Of a stretch of DNA of 9,030 bases, positions 1 through 6,650 are shown in pieces. Below the pieces are notes generated by a model. That model had not been told where the DNA came from. It searched no databases and worked only from the letters and a program-made list of their open reading frames with translations. The stretch lies in contig PAHB01000102.1 in assembly GCA_002704665.1 (NCBI GenBank), positions 1 through 9,030 on the forward strand, written 5' to 3'. The translations under genes and the position numbers were made by a program. Position 1 is the first letter of the stretch. Each line of letters begins with the position of its first letter. The stretch is from Pseudomonadota bacterium. Its GTDB lineage: Bacteria > Pseudomonadota > Gammaproteobacteria > Burkholderiales > Eutrophovitaceae.

Positions 1-725
1 GCCAAGGTACCCCCCGCCATTGCCATCAAGGAATTTGCTGCCACCAGACCGCTGATACCCTCAATCATTTGAGCTGACATCACATTAAAACCAAACCACC
101 CTACTGTTAGCATCCAAGCACCCAAGGCCAACCAAGGAATACTAGATGGAGGTTGCGCCTTGACCTCGTCACCCTTATAACGGCCAACTCTGGCCCCCAA
201 AAGCACTACGGCCACGACCGCTATCCAGCCACCCATACCATGGACTACTACCGAGCCTGCAAAATCATGGAAAGGCGCACCGTATGCGTTTTGAAGCCAA
301 TCTTGCACGCCAAAGTTTCCATTCCAAGCTATTCCCTCAAACAACGGATAAACAAATCCGACTAAAGCAAAACTCGCTGCTAACTGGGTATTAAATTTTG
401 CTCTTTCTGCTATCCCACCTGAAATTATTGCGGGAATAGCTGCCGCAAAAGTTAATAAAAAGAAAAATTTTACCAATTCGTAACCATTATTCTGCGAAAG
501 AGTTGCTGCATCCACCATCAAGCTAGTTCCATAAGCAACTCCATATCCAATAACAAAGTAGGCTACGGTAGAAGCACAAAAGTCGCTTATTATTTTTACT
601 AACGCATTTACCTGATTTTTCTGCCTAACAGTGCCTACCTCTAAAAAAGCAAACCCTGCGTGCATTGCCAAAACCATTATTGCTCCGAGCAATATAAACA
701 AAACATCATTAGCATTCGGATCCAT
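1..725 (-). CDS. amt: Ammonium transporter (Amt family), N-terminal part, cut by the window edge
   Basis: Inner-membrane channel that takes up ammonium as a nitrogen source. Only the first 241 codons are present; a full Amt is usually 400 residues or more, so the C-terminal part lies beyond position 1. The frame is open throughout. Seen: hydrophobic segments at about residues 8-30, 46-68, 86-104, 114-132, 157-178 and 196-216; the family core HDFAGSVVVHG at 153-163, with D154 and H162 corresponding to the conserved Asp and first pore His of AmtB; and WFGFN at 210-214. The N-terminus is a membrane helix without an obvious cleavable signal, unlike E. coli AmtB. The ATG at 725 is chosen because a strong Shine-Dalgarno (AGGGGAG, 732-738) lies 6 nt upstream. 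A sigma-54 type promoter precedes it, fitting nitrogen control. No glnK lies directly upstream, where it often sits in other proteobacteria. Confidence 0.95.
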   Translation of the reverse strand, partial: MDPNANDVLFILLGAIMVLAMHAGFAFLEVGTVRQKNQVNALVKIISDFCASTVAYFVIGYGVAYGTSLMVDAATLSQNNGYELVKFFFLLTFAAAIPAIISGGIAERAKFNTQLAASFALVGFVYPLFEGIAWNGNFGVQDWLQNAYGAPFHDFAGSVVVHGMGGWIAVVAVVLLGARVGRYKGDEVKAQPPSSIPWLALGAWMLTVGWFGFNVMSAQMIEGISGLVAANSLMAMAGGTL

Positions 726-731
726 TTTTTA

Positions 732-738
732 CTCCCCT
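732..738 (-). promoter_or_regulatory. Ribosome binding site of amt
   Basis: AGGGGAG on the minus strand, 6 nt from the ATG at 725. It is the strongest Shine-Dalgarno seen in the window and fixes the amt start. Confidence 0.75.
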
Positions 739-775
739 TATATATTTTATTTTTATTAAGTTTAACCAGTTTTAA

Positions 776-794
776 CTAGCAAACTATGTTCCAA
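776..794 (-). promoter_or_regulatory. Predicted sigma-54 (RpoN) -24/-12 promoter of amt
   Basis: The minus strand reads TTGGAACATAGTTTGCTAG. The invariant GG (complement of 791-792) and GC (complement of 779-780) are separated by exactly 10 bp. The core TGGAACATAGTTTGCT differs from TGGCACG-N4-TTGCW at only two defined positions. The predicted transcription start is near 767, giving a leader of about 41 nt that carries the amt ribosome binding site. Amt genes are classical RpoN/NtrC targets, so position, orientation and gene identity agree. I did not test it with a weight matrix. Confidence 0.72.
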
Positions 795-846
795 GCTGAT
801 AAACCTTTATTTTTTATATAAATTTTTAAAATAGAGCGACTGTTTG

Positions 847-863
847 CGCCCTTTAGTGGTGCA
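847..863. promoter_or_regulatory. NtrC-like binding site, proximal
   Basis: Plus strand CGCCCTTTAGTGGTGCA against the NtrC consensus TGCACY-N5-RGTGCA: 10 of 12 defined positions match, and the right half GGTGCA is perfect. The centre (855) lies about 88 bp upstream of the predicted sigma-54 start, a usual place for an enhancer. The assignment is inferred from consensus and context. Confidence 0.5.
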
Positions 864-872
864 TTTCGGCGG

Positions 873-899
873 AAAAGCGCACTTTTTCAGTGCTTTTTG
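873..899 (-). terminator. Possible weak terminator of the moxR-VWA operon
   Basis: Right after the VWA stop codon the minus strand forms a hairpin: AAAAGCACT and AGTGCGCTTTT pair with a 2-nt bulge around a GAAAA-type loop, ending in only four T residues. Read on the plus strand, the same dyad is followed by five T. The stem is short and the T tract poor, so termination is uncertain. The core dyad coincides with the distal NtrC-like site, and the two roles need not exclude each other. Confidence 0.35.
878..894. promoter_or_regulatory. NtrC-like binding site, distal
   Basis: Plus strand CGCACTTTTTCAGTGCT holds a perfect 5-bp dyad, GCACT-N5-AGTGC, the NtrC core with correct spacing; 10 of 12 positions of TGCACY-N5-RGTGCA match. 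The centre (886) is 31 bp, about three helical turns, from the proximal site, close to the spacing of the paired NtrC sites at E. coli glnA. The dyad also lies just after the stop of the convergent VWA gene and could instead be a terminator stem. Confidence 0.5.
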
Positions 900-2078
900 T
901 CATCTAACCAAGTTCTTTATTGCAGAATCTAAACCGCCTAGCGTGAGAGAATACATTCGGTTGTTCAATAATTTTTTTATAATTCCAATGGACTCATAAT
1001 AACCCCATCTTTCAGTCGGTGTCGGGTTAAGCCAAGCAACTTTCGAATACACATCAAGCATTCTTTTCAGCCACTCAGATCCAGCCTCCTCATTGAAATG
1101 CTCAACGCTACCACCAGGATACATTATCTCGTAAGGACTCATGGTGGCGTCTCCAACAAAAATTAGTTTGTAATCCTGTCCGTATTTATTAAGCACCTCC
1201 ATCATTGGGGTCCTCTCACTTCCTCGTCTCCGACTATCTTTCCACACACTTTCATAAACAAAGTTATGAAAATAGTAATATTCAAGATGTTTAAACTCGG
1301 TTTTTGCAGCTGAAAAAAGCTCCTCGCAAATGCGAACATAGTCCTCCATTGACCCGCCGACATCAAAAAATAGTAAAACTTTTACGGCATTTCTCCTCTC
1401 GGGAATCATTTTTATATTCAAATAACCCGCATTTCTAGCTGTTGAATTAACTGTCCCGTCTAAATCAAACTGATCGGCTGCACCTACCCTAGCAAAGCGC
1501 CGTAGACGCTTCAGGGCTACTTTGATATTACGAGTCCCAATTTCGACATTATCATCTAAATTCCTAAACTCTCTTTTATCCCAGACTTTAACTGCGCTTC
1601 TCCCGCGAGATCCGCTTTGTCCGATTCTGACACCGGCAGGATTAAACCCATAGGCGCCGAAAGGGGATGTCCCTGCCGTACCAATCCACTTTGATCCACC
1701 TTGATGACGTTTTTTTTGCTCTTCTAAACGTTTTTTCAACGTTTCCATTAACTTTTCCCATCCTCCGAGCGCTTGGATTTCTTTTTTCTCTTCATCGGTC
1801 AAATCAAGCTGCTTAAGTTTTTCAACCCAATTTTTGGGTATCTCTCCGAAAACTTCATCTGGTATTGACTCGATCCCATCGAAATAGGAGCTAAATGCTT
1901 TGTCAAACCTGTCATAGTGTGTTTCGTTTTTTACCAAGGTAATACGCGCTATTTGATAAAAATCATCAATACTACATTCAGCGAGGTTATGTGCCATGGC
2001 CTCTAACAAAGTAAGATACTCCTTTATCGACGCTGGCACTCCGTTTCCTCTAATTTGCAGAAAAAAATCTGTCAACAC
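900..2078 (-). CDS. VWA-domain protein, CoxE-like, partner of the MoxR ATPase
   Basis: Cytoplasmic von Willebrand A protein of the type encoded beside MoxR ATPases; such pairs act as chaperones in metal-cofactor or complex assembly. Seen, numbered from the GTG start (392 aa): an N-terminal helical part with GVPASIKEYLTLLE near 14-27; a charged, probably helical stretch at 107-125; a basic linker; and the VWA domain from about 230, with the MIDAS motif DVGGSM at 239-244, FKHLEYYYFHN around 262-272 and GDATMSPYEI at 309-318. Start choice: an ATG at 2150 adds 24 residues but overlaps moxR by 59 nt and lacks a good ribosome site. As I recall family members, they begin about where GTG 2078 falls (VLTDFFLQ). 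That start also removes the overlap, leaving 13 nt. Neither start has a clear Shine-Dalgarno, so 2150 remains possible. The natural target is unknown. Confidence 0.88.
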   Translation of the reverse strand: MLTDFFLQIRGNGVPASIKEYLTLLEAMAHNLAECSIDDFYQIARITLVKNETHYDRFDKAFSSYFDGIESIPDEVFGEIPKNWVEKLKQLDLTDEEKKEIQALGGWEKLMETLKKRLEEQKKRHQGGSKWIGTAGTSPFGAYGFNPAGVRIGQSGSRGRSAVKVWDKREFRNLDDNVEIGTRNIKVALKRLRRFARVGAADQFDLDGTVNSTARNAGYLNIKMIPERRNAVKVLLFFDVGGSMEDYVRICEELFSAAKTEFKHLEYYYFHNFVYESVWKDSRRRGSERTPMMEVLNKYGQDYKLIFVGDATMSPYEIMYPGGSVEHFNEEAGSEWLKRMLDVYSKVAWLNPTPTERWGYYESIGIIKKLLNNRMYSLTLGGLDSAIKNLVR

Positions 2079-2091
2079 GTCTGTCGGTTTC

Positions 2092-2946
2092 TTAGTTTGT
2101 TCTTTTAGATAAAAAAACAAGTCGCTCGAAAAGATGCACGTCCTGCTCATTCTTGATTAGCGCCCCATGCAATGGAGGGATAATCTTCTTGTTATCCTTA
2201 GCTCGCAAAGCCTCTAACGGAATATCTTCTGCAAGCAATAGTTTTAGCCAATCCAACAATTCTGAGGTTGATGGCTTTTTCTTTATGCCAGGAACTTCCC
2301 TAATTTCGAAAAAAGAAGTTAAAGCTTCCTGCAACAATGTTTTTTTTAGTTTTGGAAAATGCACGCCCACTATTTCCTGCATTGTCTCTTTATTTGGAAA
2401 ACTAATGTAGTGAAAAAAACACCTCCGAAGAAAAGCATCGGGCAGTTCCTTCTCGTTATTACTAGTTATAATTATCGTAGGACGATGCTTAGCCCTAACG
2501 AGCTTTTGCGTTTCGTAAACAAAGAATTCCATTCTATCCAACTCTCTCAAGAGGTCATTTGGAAATTCAATATCTGCTTTATCAATCTCATCTATTAAAA
2601 CAACTGCAGGCTCCTCTGAGGAAAATGCCTCCCACAATGGCCCTTTTTTAATATAATGTTCTATATCTTGGACTCTATCATCCCCAAGCTGGGAATCCCG
2701 CAATCGCGATACAGCATCATATTCGTATAACCCTTGTTGCGCCTTTGAAGTCGACTTGACATGCCACTGAATGAGAGGTCTTTTCAATGCATCAGCGACC
2801 TCTATCGCTAACATGGTTTTTCCAGTTCCAGGTTCACCTTTTATCAAAAGAGGCCTCTCCAGAGCAATTGCTGCGTTGACGGCCATTTCTAATTCGCGTG
2901 TAGCTACATACTTTTTTGTTCCTGTAAATTTCATCATATTTACCAT
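2092..2946 (-). CDS. MoxR-family AAA+ ATPase
   Basis: A 284-residue cytoplasmic AAA+ ATPase that is expected to form a hexamer and remodel or activate a client protein with the VWA protein encoded next. Seen: Walker A GEPGTGKT at 37-44, Walker B VVLIDEID at 115-122, sensor-1 TSNNEK at 161-166, a likely arginine finger in FLRRC at 172-176, and a sensor-2/lid helix starting near KKPSTSELLDW at 223-233. The length is normal for single-domain MoxR proteins. The ATG at 2946 is the longest start. ATGs at 2937 and 2934 (MMKFTGT and MKFTGT) agree better with how relatives begin and would give a more comfortable leader after the predicted promoter; none has a clear Shine-Dalgarno. It heads a two-gene minus-strand operon, divergent from hyi. 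The gene is related to coxD/moxR, but no specific symbol is justified. Confidence 0.93.
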   Translation of the reverse strand: MVNMMKFTGTKKYVATRELEMAVNAAIALERPLLIKGEPGTGKTMLAIEVADALKRPLIQWHVKSTSKAQQGLYEYDAVSRLRDSQLGDDRVQDIEHYIKKGPLWEAFSSEEPAVVLIDEIDKADIEFPNDLLRELDRMEFFVYETQKLVRAKHRPTIIITSNNEKELPDAFLRRCFFHYISFPNKETMQEIVGVHFPKLKKTLLQEALTSFFEIREVPGIKKKPSTSELLDWLKLLLAEDIPLEALRAKDNKKIIPPLHGALIKNEQDVHLFERLVFLSKRTN

Positions 2947-2961
2947 TGATCTATACTATTT

Positions 2962-2994
2962 TTCAATTATAGCTGTCTAGCTAGTATAATTCGA
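2962..2994. promoter_or_regulatory. Overlapping divergent promoters for moxR (minus) and hyi (plus)
   Basis: Plus strand: a perfect -10 TATAAT at 2985-2990, with a weak -35 TTCAAT at 2962-2967 (17-bp spacer), gives a start near 2997. Minus strand: a perfect TATAAT is the complement of 2966-2971, with a weak -35 TCGAAT as the complement of 2989-2994 (17-bp spacer), giving a start near 2959. Each weak -35 largely overlaps the -10 box of the opposite promoter, so two polymerases could not bind together. An 8-bp palindrome CTAGCTAG (2977-2984) lies between the boxes and could be an operator. Weak -35 boxes often imply activator dependence. This is consensus matching in AT-rich DNA, so confidence is moderate. 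Confidence 0.45.
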
Positions 2995-3012
2995 TGCTTA
3001 TTTTATAAAAGT

Positions 3013-3016
3013 GAGG
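3013..3016 (+). promoter_or_regulatory. Ribosome binding site that fixes the TTG start of hyi
   Basis: GAGG within GTGAGG, 5 nt before TTG at 3022. No ATG or GTG in this frame lies at a suitable distance, and the protein's N-terminus matches the family from this codon. Confidence 0.6.
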
Positions 3017-3021
3017 TTCAT

Positions 3022-3795
3022 TTGAAACTCAATGCCAATATATCAATGCTGTTCCAAGAAGTTGGTTTTTTAGACAGATTCAAAGCAGCTGCAAACCACG
3101 GCTTCAAAGGGGTTGAATTTCTGTTTCCCTATGATTTTGATAAAAAAACAATTCAAGAACATTTGGAAAATCACTCTCTCGAATTGGTATTGTTTAATAT
3201 GCCACCGGGTGATTGGGAAAACGGCGAAAGAGGGATGGCATGTAATCCAAAAAAAATTGCAGAATTTCAAGACAGTGTCGGATTGGCAATCGAATATGCC
3301 ACGTTTTTAAATTGCTCAAAGTTGCACTGTATGGCCGGAATTAAACCACTCCGAACTGATACGGAAATATTAACCGAAACCTATAAAAACAATCTAAGGT
3401 TTGCAGCTAGAGAGGCAAAAAAAAGGGATATTACGGTCCTTATCGAAGCTATCAACTTTTATGATATTCCTAATTTTTTCTTGAATTACTCCACCGCAGC
3501 ATTAAATATTATTCGCGATCTTAATGAACCAAATTTGATGTTTCAGTACGACGTTTACCACATGCAAATCATGGAAGGCAACTTAGCTAATACAATCAAC
3601 AAAAATATAAAAAAAATCGGTCATTTTCAACTAGCGGACACCCCCGGTAGGCACGAACCAGGAACGGGAGAAATTAATTATACTTACATTCTGGAACTGA
3701 TCCGTAGCATTGAATATGATGGTTGGGTTGGGTGCGAGTATATTCCAAAAACTACCACAAAAAGCAGTCTCGCGTGGATTCGGCCGTTTTTATAG
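3022..3795 (+). CDS. hyi: Hydroxypyruvate isomerase
   Basis: A 257-residue TIM-barrel isomerase (xylose isomerase-like fold, EC 5.3.1.22) that interconverts hydroxypyruvate and tartronate semialdehyde in glyoxylate metabolism. Seen: the family N-terminus NANISMLFQEV at 4-14, VEFLFPYDF at 31-39, FNMPPGDW...GERG at 58-71, LHCMAGI at 101-107, and four likely metal-binding or catalytic acids and amides in the expected order: E142 (LIEAIN), D177 (QYDVYHMQ), Q203 (HFQLADTPGRHEPGTGE) and E239 (GCEYIP). The length is normal for Hyi. Translation starts at TTG, supported by GAGG 5 nt upstream and by N-terminal alignment. It is the first gene of a plus-strand operon with glycerate kinase and glcDEF, which supports a role in channelling glyoxylate-derived C3 units to glycerate. 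The generic sugar-isomerase alternative is much less likely given the diagnostic motifs. Confidence 0.94.
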   Translation: MKLNANISMLFQEVGFLDRFKAAANHGFKGVEFLFPYDFDKKTIQEHLENHSLELVLFNMPPGDWENGERGMACNPKKIAEFQDSVGLAIEYATFLNCSKLHCMAGIKPLRTDTEILTETYKNNLRFAAREAKKRDITVLIEAINFYDIPNFFLNYSTAALNIIRDLNEPNLMFQYDVYHMQIMEGNLANTINKNIKKIGHFQLADTPGRHEPGTGEINYTYILELIRSIEYDGWVGCEYIPKTTTKSSLAWIRPFL

Positions 3796-3820
3796 TCATT
3801 ACACAAGAAATAAATTTTAC

Positions 3821-5104
3821 ATGACGCATAACTTTAATGAAGATAAAGAACAAGTTTTGAAGGCTTTGTTACAGTCGGCGATAGATGCGGCTCAACCCGA
3901 TAAAGTAATACGGAATTATCTACCATCACCTCCCAAGGGTAAGACGGTGGTTGTCGGATGTGGTAAAGCAGCAGCCTCAATGGCTTTAGCTTTTGAGAAA
4001 CACTGGAAGTATCCAGTTACTGGAATAGTCATTACTATGTATGGACATTATGTTCCTACAAAATTTATTGAAGTTGTTGAGGCAAACCATCCAGTCCCGG
4101 ACAGCAATGGCCACAATGCCACTGTTCGGATAATGTCACTTGCAAAAACCCTCGGATCTGACGATCTTCTCATTTTTCTCGTATCCGGTGGTGGCTCGGC
4201 TCTTATGCCGCTTCCTGTGGACGGAATATCTCTTTCCGAAAAGCAACTGATAAACGGAGCTCTGTTGAAAAGCGGTGCAGATATTTTTGAAATGAATGCT
4301 GTCAGAAAGCACATCTCGGCAATAAAAGGTGGAAAATTAGCTTTGGCGGCATATCCAGCAAAAGTAATTACATTAGCAATTTCCGATATTCCAGGAGACG
4401 ATCCAACCGTAATCGCCTCGGGCCCTACTCTACCAGACTCCTCTACTCTGGCCGAAGCGTTAGCAATCCTAAAAAAATATGACATTGATACATCCAGAAA
4501 CATTTTAACTCATCTTAAAAACAGCAAATCCGAAACACCAAAACCAGAAGACCCGAAATTTCGAAACAATGAGGTGCACATCATAGCAACTCCACAAAAA
4601 TCACTCGAGGCAGCAGCATTAATGGCCAAGCAATTCTCTCTTTCGACTTATATCTTGAGTGACCAGATTTGCGGTGAATCGAAAGATGTAGCGCAAGTGC
4701 ACGGAGCCCTAGCGAAACAAATTCAGAAATACAATCATCCCATTAAAACTCCTTGTATAATTTTTTCGGGTGGAGAAACAACTGTAACTGTTAACGGAAA
4801 TGGTCGTGGTGGTAGGAATGTTGAGTTCCTTCTAAGTCTTGCAATATATTTAAGCGGTAATAACAGCATTTGGGCAATAGCGGCAGACACGGACGGAATT
4901 GATGGCACTGAGAAAAATGCCGGGGCAATAATAAATCCGACAACTTTATCCAGATCGAGAGGTCAAAACATGGACGCGAAATTAATGTTACAGGATAATA
5001 ATGCCTACGATTTTTTTTTGCAGCTAAAGGACATCGTTATTACCGGGCCAACCCTCACTAACGTAAACGATTTTCGCGCCATATTAATAGAGAAAGCTAA
5101 ATAA
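3821..5104 (+). CDS. Glycerate 2-kinase, MOFRL family (GckA/TtuD type)
   Basis: Phosphorylates D-glycerate with ATP to 2-phosphoglycerate (EC 2.7.1.165), feeding glycolate carbon into lower glycolysis. Seen in 427 residues: the N-terminal DUF4147 domain with VVVGCGKAAASMA at 43-55, ANHPVPD at 88-94, the nucleotide-binding SGGGSALMPLP at 122-132, MNAVRKHISAIKGG at 158-171 and SDIPGDDP...ASGPT at 188-203; then the C-terminal MOFRL domain from about 311 with SGGETTVTVNGNGRGGRN at 316-333, AADTDGIDG at 354-362 and TLTNVNDFRA at 411-420. The reading frame is open from 3710, but that would overlap the end of hyi by 86 nt with unrelated residues. ATG 3821 fits the family N-terminus, 25 nt after hyi, with only a weak AAGAAA ribosome site. 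Relatives are often labelled hydroxypyruvate reductase (TtuD); the kinase assignment follows family biochemistry. Confidence 0.92.
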   Translation: MTHNFNEDKEQVLKALLQSAIDAAQPDKVIRNYLPSPPKGKTVVVGCGKAAASMALAFEKHWKYPVTGIVITMYGHYVPTKFIEVVEANHPVPDSNGHNATVRIMSLAKTLGSDDLLIFLVSGGGSALMPLPVDGISLSEKQLINGALLKSGADIFEMNAVRKHISAIKGGKLALAAYPAKVITLAISDIPGDDPTVIASGPTLPDSSTLAEALAILKKYDIDTSRNILTHLKNSKSETPKPEDPKFRNNEVHIIATPQKSLEAAALMAKQFSLSTYILSDQICGESKDVAQVHGALAKQIQKYNHPIKTPCIIFSGGETTVTVNGNGRGGRNVEFLLSLAIYLSGNNSIWAIAADTDGIDGTEKNAGAIINPTTLSRSRGQNMDAKLMLQDNNAYDFFLQLKDIVITGPTLTNVNDFRAILIEKAK

Positions 5105-5105
5105 A

Positions 5106-6602
5106 ATGAATATAATAGATAAAATTCCACTGGCAACCCAACCCAAAATTAATAAAGCCCATTTAGTTGAACGGTTGGGAAAAGTCTTGCCGAATTCTAG
5201 CTTGTTACACAAACGTGAAGAACTCAAGCCGTTCGAGTGCGATGGCATGACAGCATATCGGAAAGTACCCCTTGTAACAGCATTACCTGAAACCGAGGAA
5301 CAAGTAATTGATATCTTGAAAATATGTTCAGCCGAAGGGGTGCCTGTTGTATTTAGAGGAGCTGGAACGGGACTTTCGGGTGGCGCTATTCCTTGCGAGA
5401 CTGGTGTATTACTTGGACTATCAAAACTTAATAAAATATTGGAAATTGATCAAAATGCTCGATTTGCAAGGGTACAGCCTGGAGTAAGAAATATTGCCAT
5501 TTCGGAGGCCACCTCGAAACATGGTCTTTACTATGCTCCCGATCCGTCTAGTCAAATCGCGTGCTCAATTGGTGGAAATGTTGCGGAAAATTCAGGGGGG
5601 GTTCATTGCCTCAAGTATGGTTTAACCGTCCACAATATTCTAAAAGTTAGGTTTATCACAATTGATGGTGAAGTTTTAGAGCTAGGAAGTGATGGTTTAG
5701 ATAGTGCTGGATATGATCTGATGGCCTTAATTACTGGATCAGAAGGTCTTCTTGGTGTAATAACTGAAATCACTGTGAAATTAGTGCCATCTCCACAAAT
5801 TGCAAAAATTGCACTGGTAGCGTTTGATTCCGTTCAAAATGCTGGAGACGCCGTTAATAATATCATTTCAGCAGGAATCGTCCCAGCAGGATTGGAGATG
5901 ATGGATAAAAAAGCAACCGCAGCGGTAGAGGAGTTTGTTAAGGCAGGCTATCCCTTGGATGCTGAAGCAATTTTGCTCTGTGAGTCTGACGGAACCGTTG
6001 AGGAAGTTGAAAATGAAATGTTATCCATCAAAGAAATCGTAAAAAAAGCTGGTGCAACTGAAATAAGGGTGGCGCAAAATGACGCCGAAAGAACAAAGTT
6101 TTGGATGGGAAGAAAATCCGCTTTTCCTGCAGTCGGAAGAGTCCTGCCTGACTATCTTTGTATGGATGGTACTATTCCCCGTAAAAAGCTTGCCTTTGTC
6201 CTGCAAAAAATTTCTGACTTCTCAAACGAATTCAATTTGCAATGTGCCAACGTTTTTCATGCAGGAGATGGAAACCTTCACCCGTTAATAATGTTTGATG
6301 CCAGTGATGACGATCAATTGCACAGAGCTGAAAAATTTGGGGCGGCAATTTTAGAATTATGCGTCGAAGTCGGGGGGTCAATTACCGGAGAGCACGGGGT
6401 AGGTATCGAAAAAATAAATCAAATGTGTGTGCAATTTGGAACTGAGGAGCTAAAAATGTTTCACGCAATAAAAAAAGCATTTGACCATAATGGATTGCTA
6501 AATCCGGGCAAAGCAATCCCAACGCTCCAAAGATGTGCTGAGTTTGGAGCAATGCACGTTCACAGGGGTCAAGAAAAATTCCCAGATATTCCAAGATTTT
6601 AA
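5106..6602 (+). CDS. glcD: Glycolate oxidase (dehydrogenase), FAD-linked subunit GlcD
   Basis: Catalytic flavin subunit of the membrane-associated GlcDEF complex, which oxidises glycolate to glyoxylate and passes electrons to the respiratory chain. Its 498 residues match the approximately 499 of E. coli GlcD nearly end to end as I recall that sequence, including ECDGMTAYR at 44-52 and the C-terminal RCAEFGAMHVH. Seen: a FAD-binding PCMH domain with RGAGTGLSGG at 84-93, PDPSSQIACSIGGNVAENSGG at 145-165 and TGSEGLLGVITE at 210-221; then the FAD-oxidase C-terminal domain with MDGTIPR at 353-359, HAGDGNLHP at 385-393 and GEHGVG at 428-433. The ATG follows the kinase stop by one base, which suggests translational coupling; a weak purine-rich site (AGAGAAAG, 5089-5096) lies inside the kinase gene. 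The D-lactate dehydrogenase alternative is unlikely because glcE and glcF follow. Confidence 0.97.
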   Translation: MNIIDKIPLATQPKINKAHLVERLGKVLPNSSLLHKREELKPFECDGMTAYRKVPLVTALPETEEQVIDILKICSAEGVPVVFRGAGTGLSGGAIPCETGVLLGLSKLNKILEIDQNARFARVQPGVRNIAISEATSKHGLYYAPDPSSQIACSIGGNVAENSGGVHCLKYGLTVHNILKVRFITIDGEVLELGSDGLDSAGYDLMALITGSEGLLGVITEITVKLVPSPQIAKIALVAFDSVQNAGDAVNNIISAGIVPAGLEMMDKKATAAVEEFVKAGYPLDAEAILLCESDGTVEEVENEMLSIKEIVKKAGATEIRVAQNDAERTKFWMGRKSAFPAVGRVLPDYLCMDGTIPRKKLAFVLQKISDFSNEFNLQCANVFHAGDGNLHPLIMFDASDDDQLHRAEKFGAAILELCVEVGGSITGEHGVGIEKINQMCVQFGTEELKMFHAIKKAFDHNGLLNPGKAIPTLQRCAEFGAMHVHRGQEKFPDIPRF

Positions 6603-6650
6603 TACTCACATTTTTTCTCTCATACGCTTATTCAAATAACGTGAAATAAT

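Noticed and set aside
153..365. Plus-strand open frame of 70 codons
   Set aside because: It is antisense to the amt coding frame, which carries clear family motifs; it has no ribosome site and no recognisable protein.
845..863. NtrC-like site read as TGCGCC-N7-GGTGCA
   Set aside because: The 19-bp arrangement has a spacer two bases too long; the 17-bp reading at 847-863 has the correct N5 spacer and is used instead.
3710..3820. Extended N-terminus of the glycerate kinase overlapping hyi
   Set aside because: The extra 37 residues are the other-frame reading of the hyi end and do not resemble the family; ATG 3821 matches where relatives begin.
4048..4503. Minus-strand open frame of 151 codons
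   Set aside because: Lies wholly within the glycerate kinase gene; composition is that of an antisense shadow, with no motif or ribosome site.
5011..5019. Run of nine T in the glycerate kinase gene as a frameshift or slippage site
   Set aside because: The frame is intact on both sides and the conserved C-terminal motif follows; the run encodes Asp-Phe-Phe-Leu normally.
6603..6650. Possible terminator or internal promoter between glcD and glcE
   Set aside because: The 48 nt are AT-rich with a T run but have no stem preceding it and no convincing promoter boxes.
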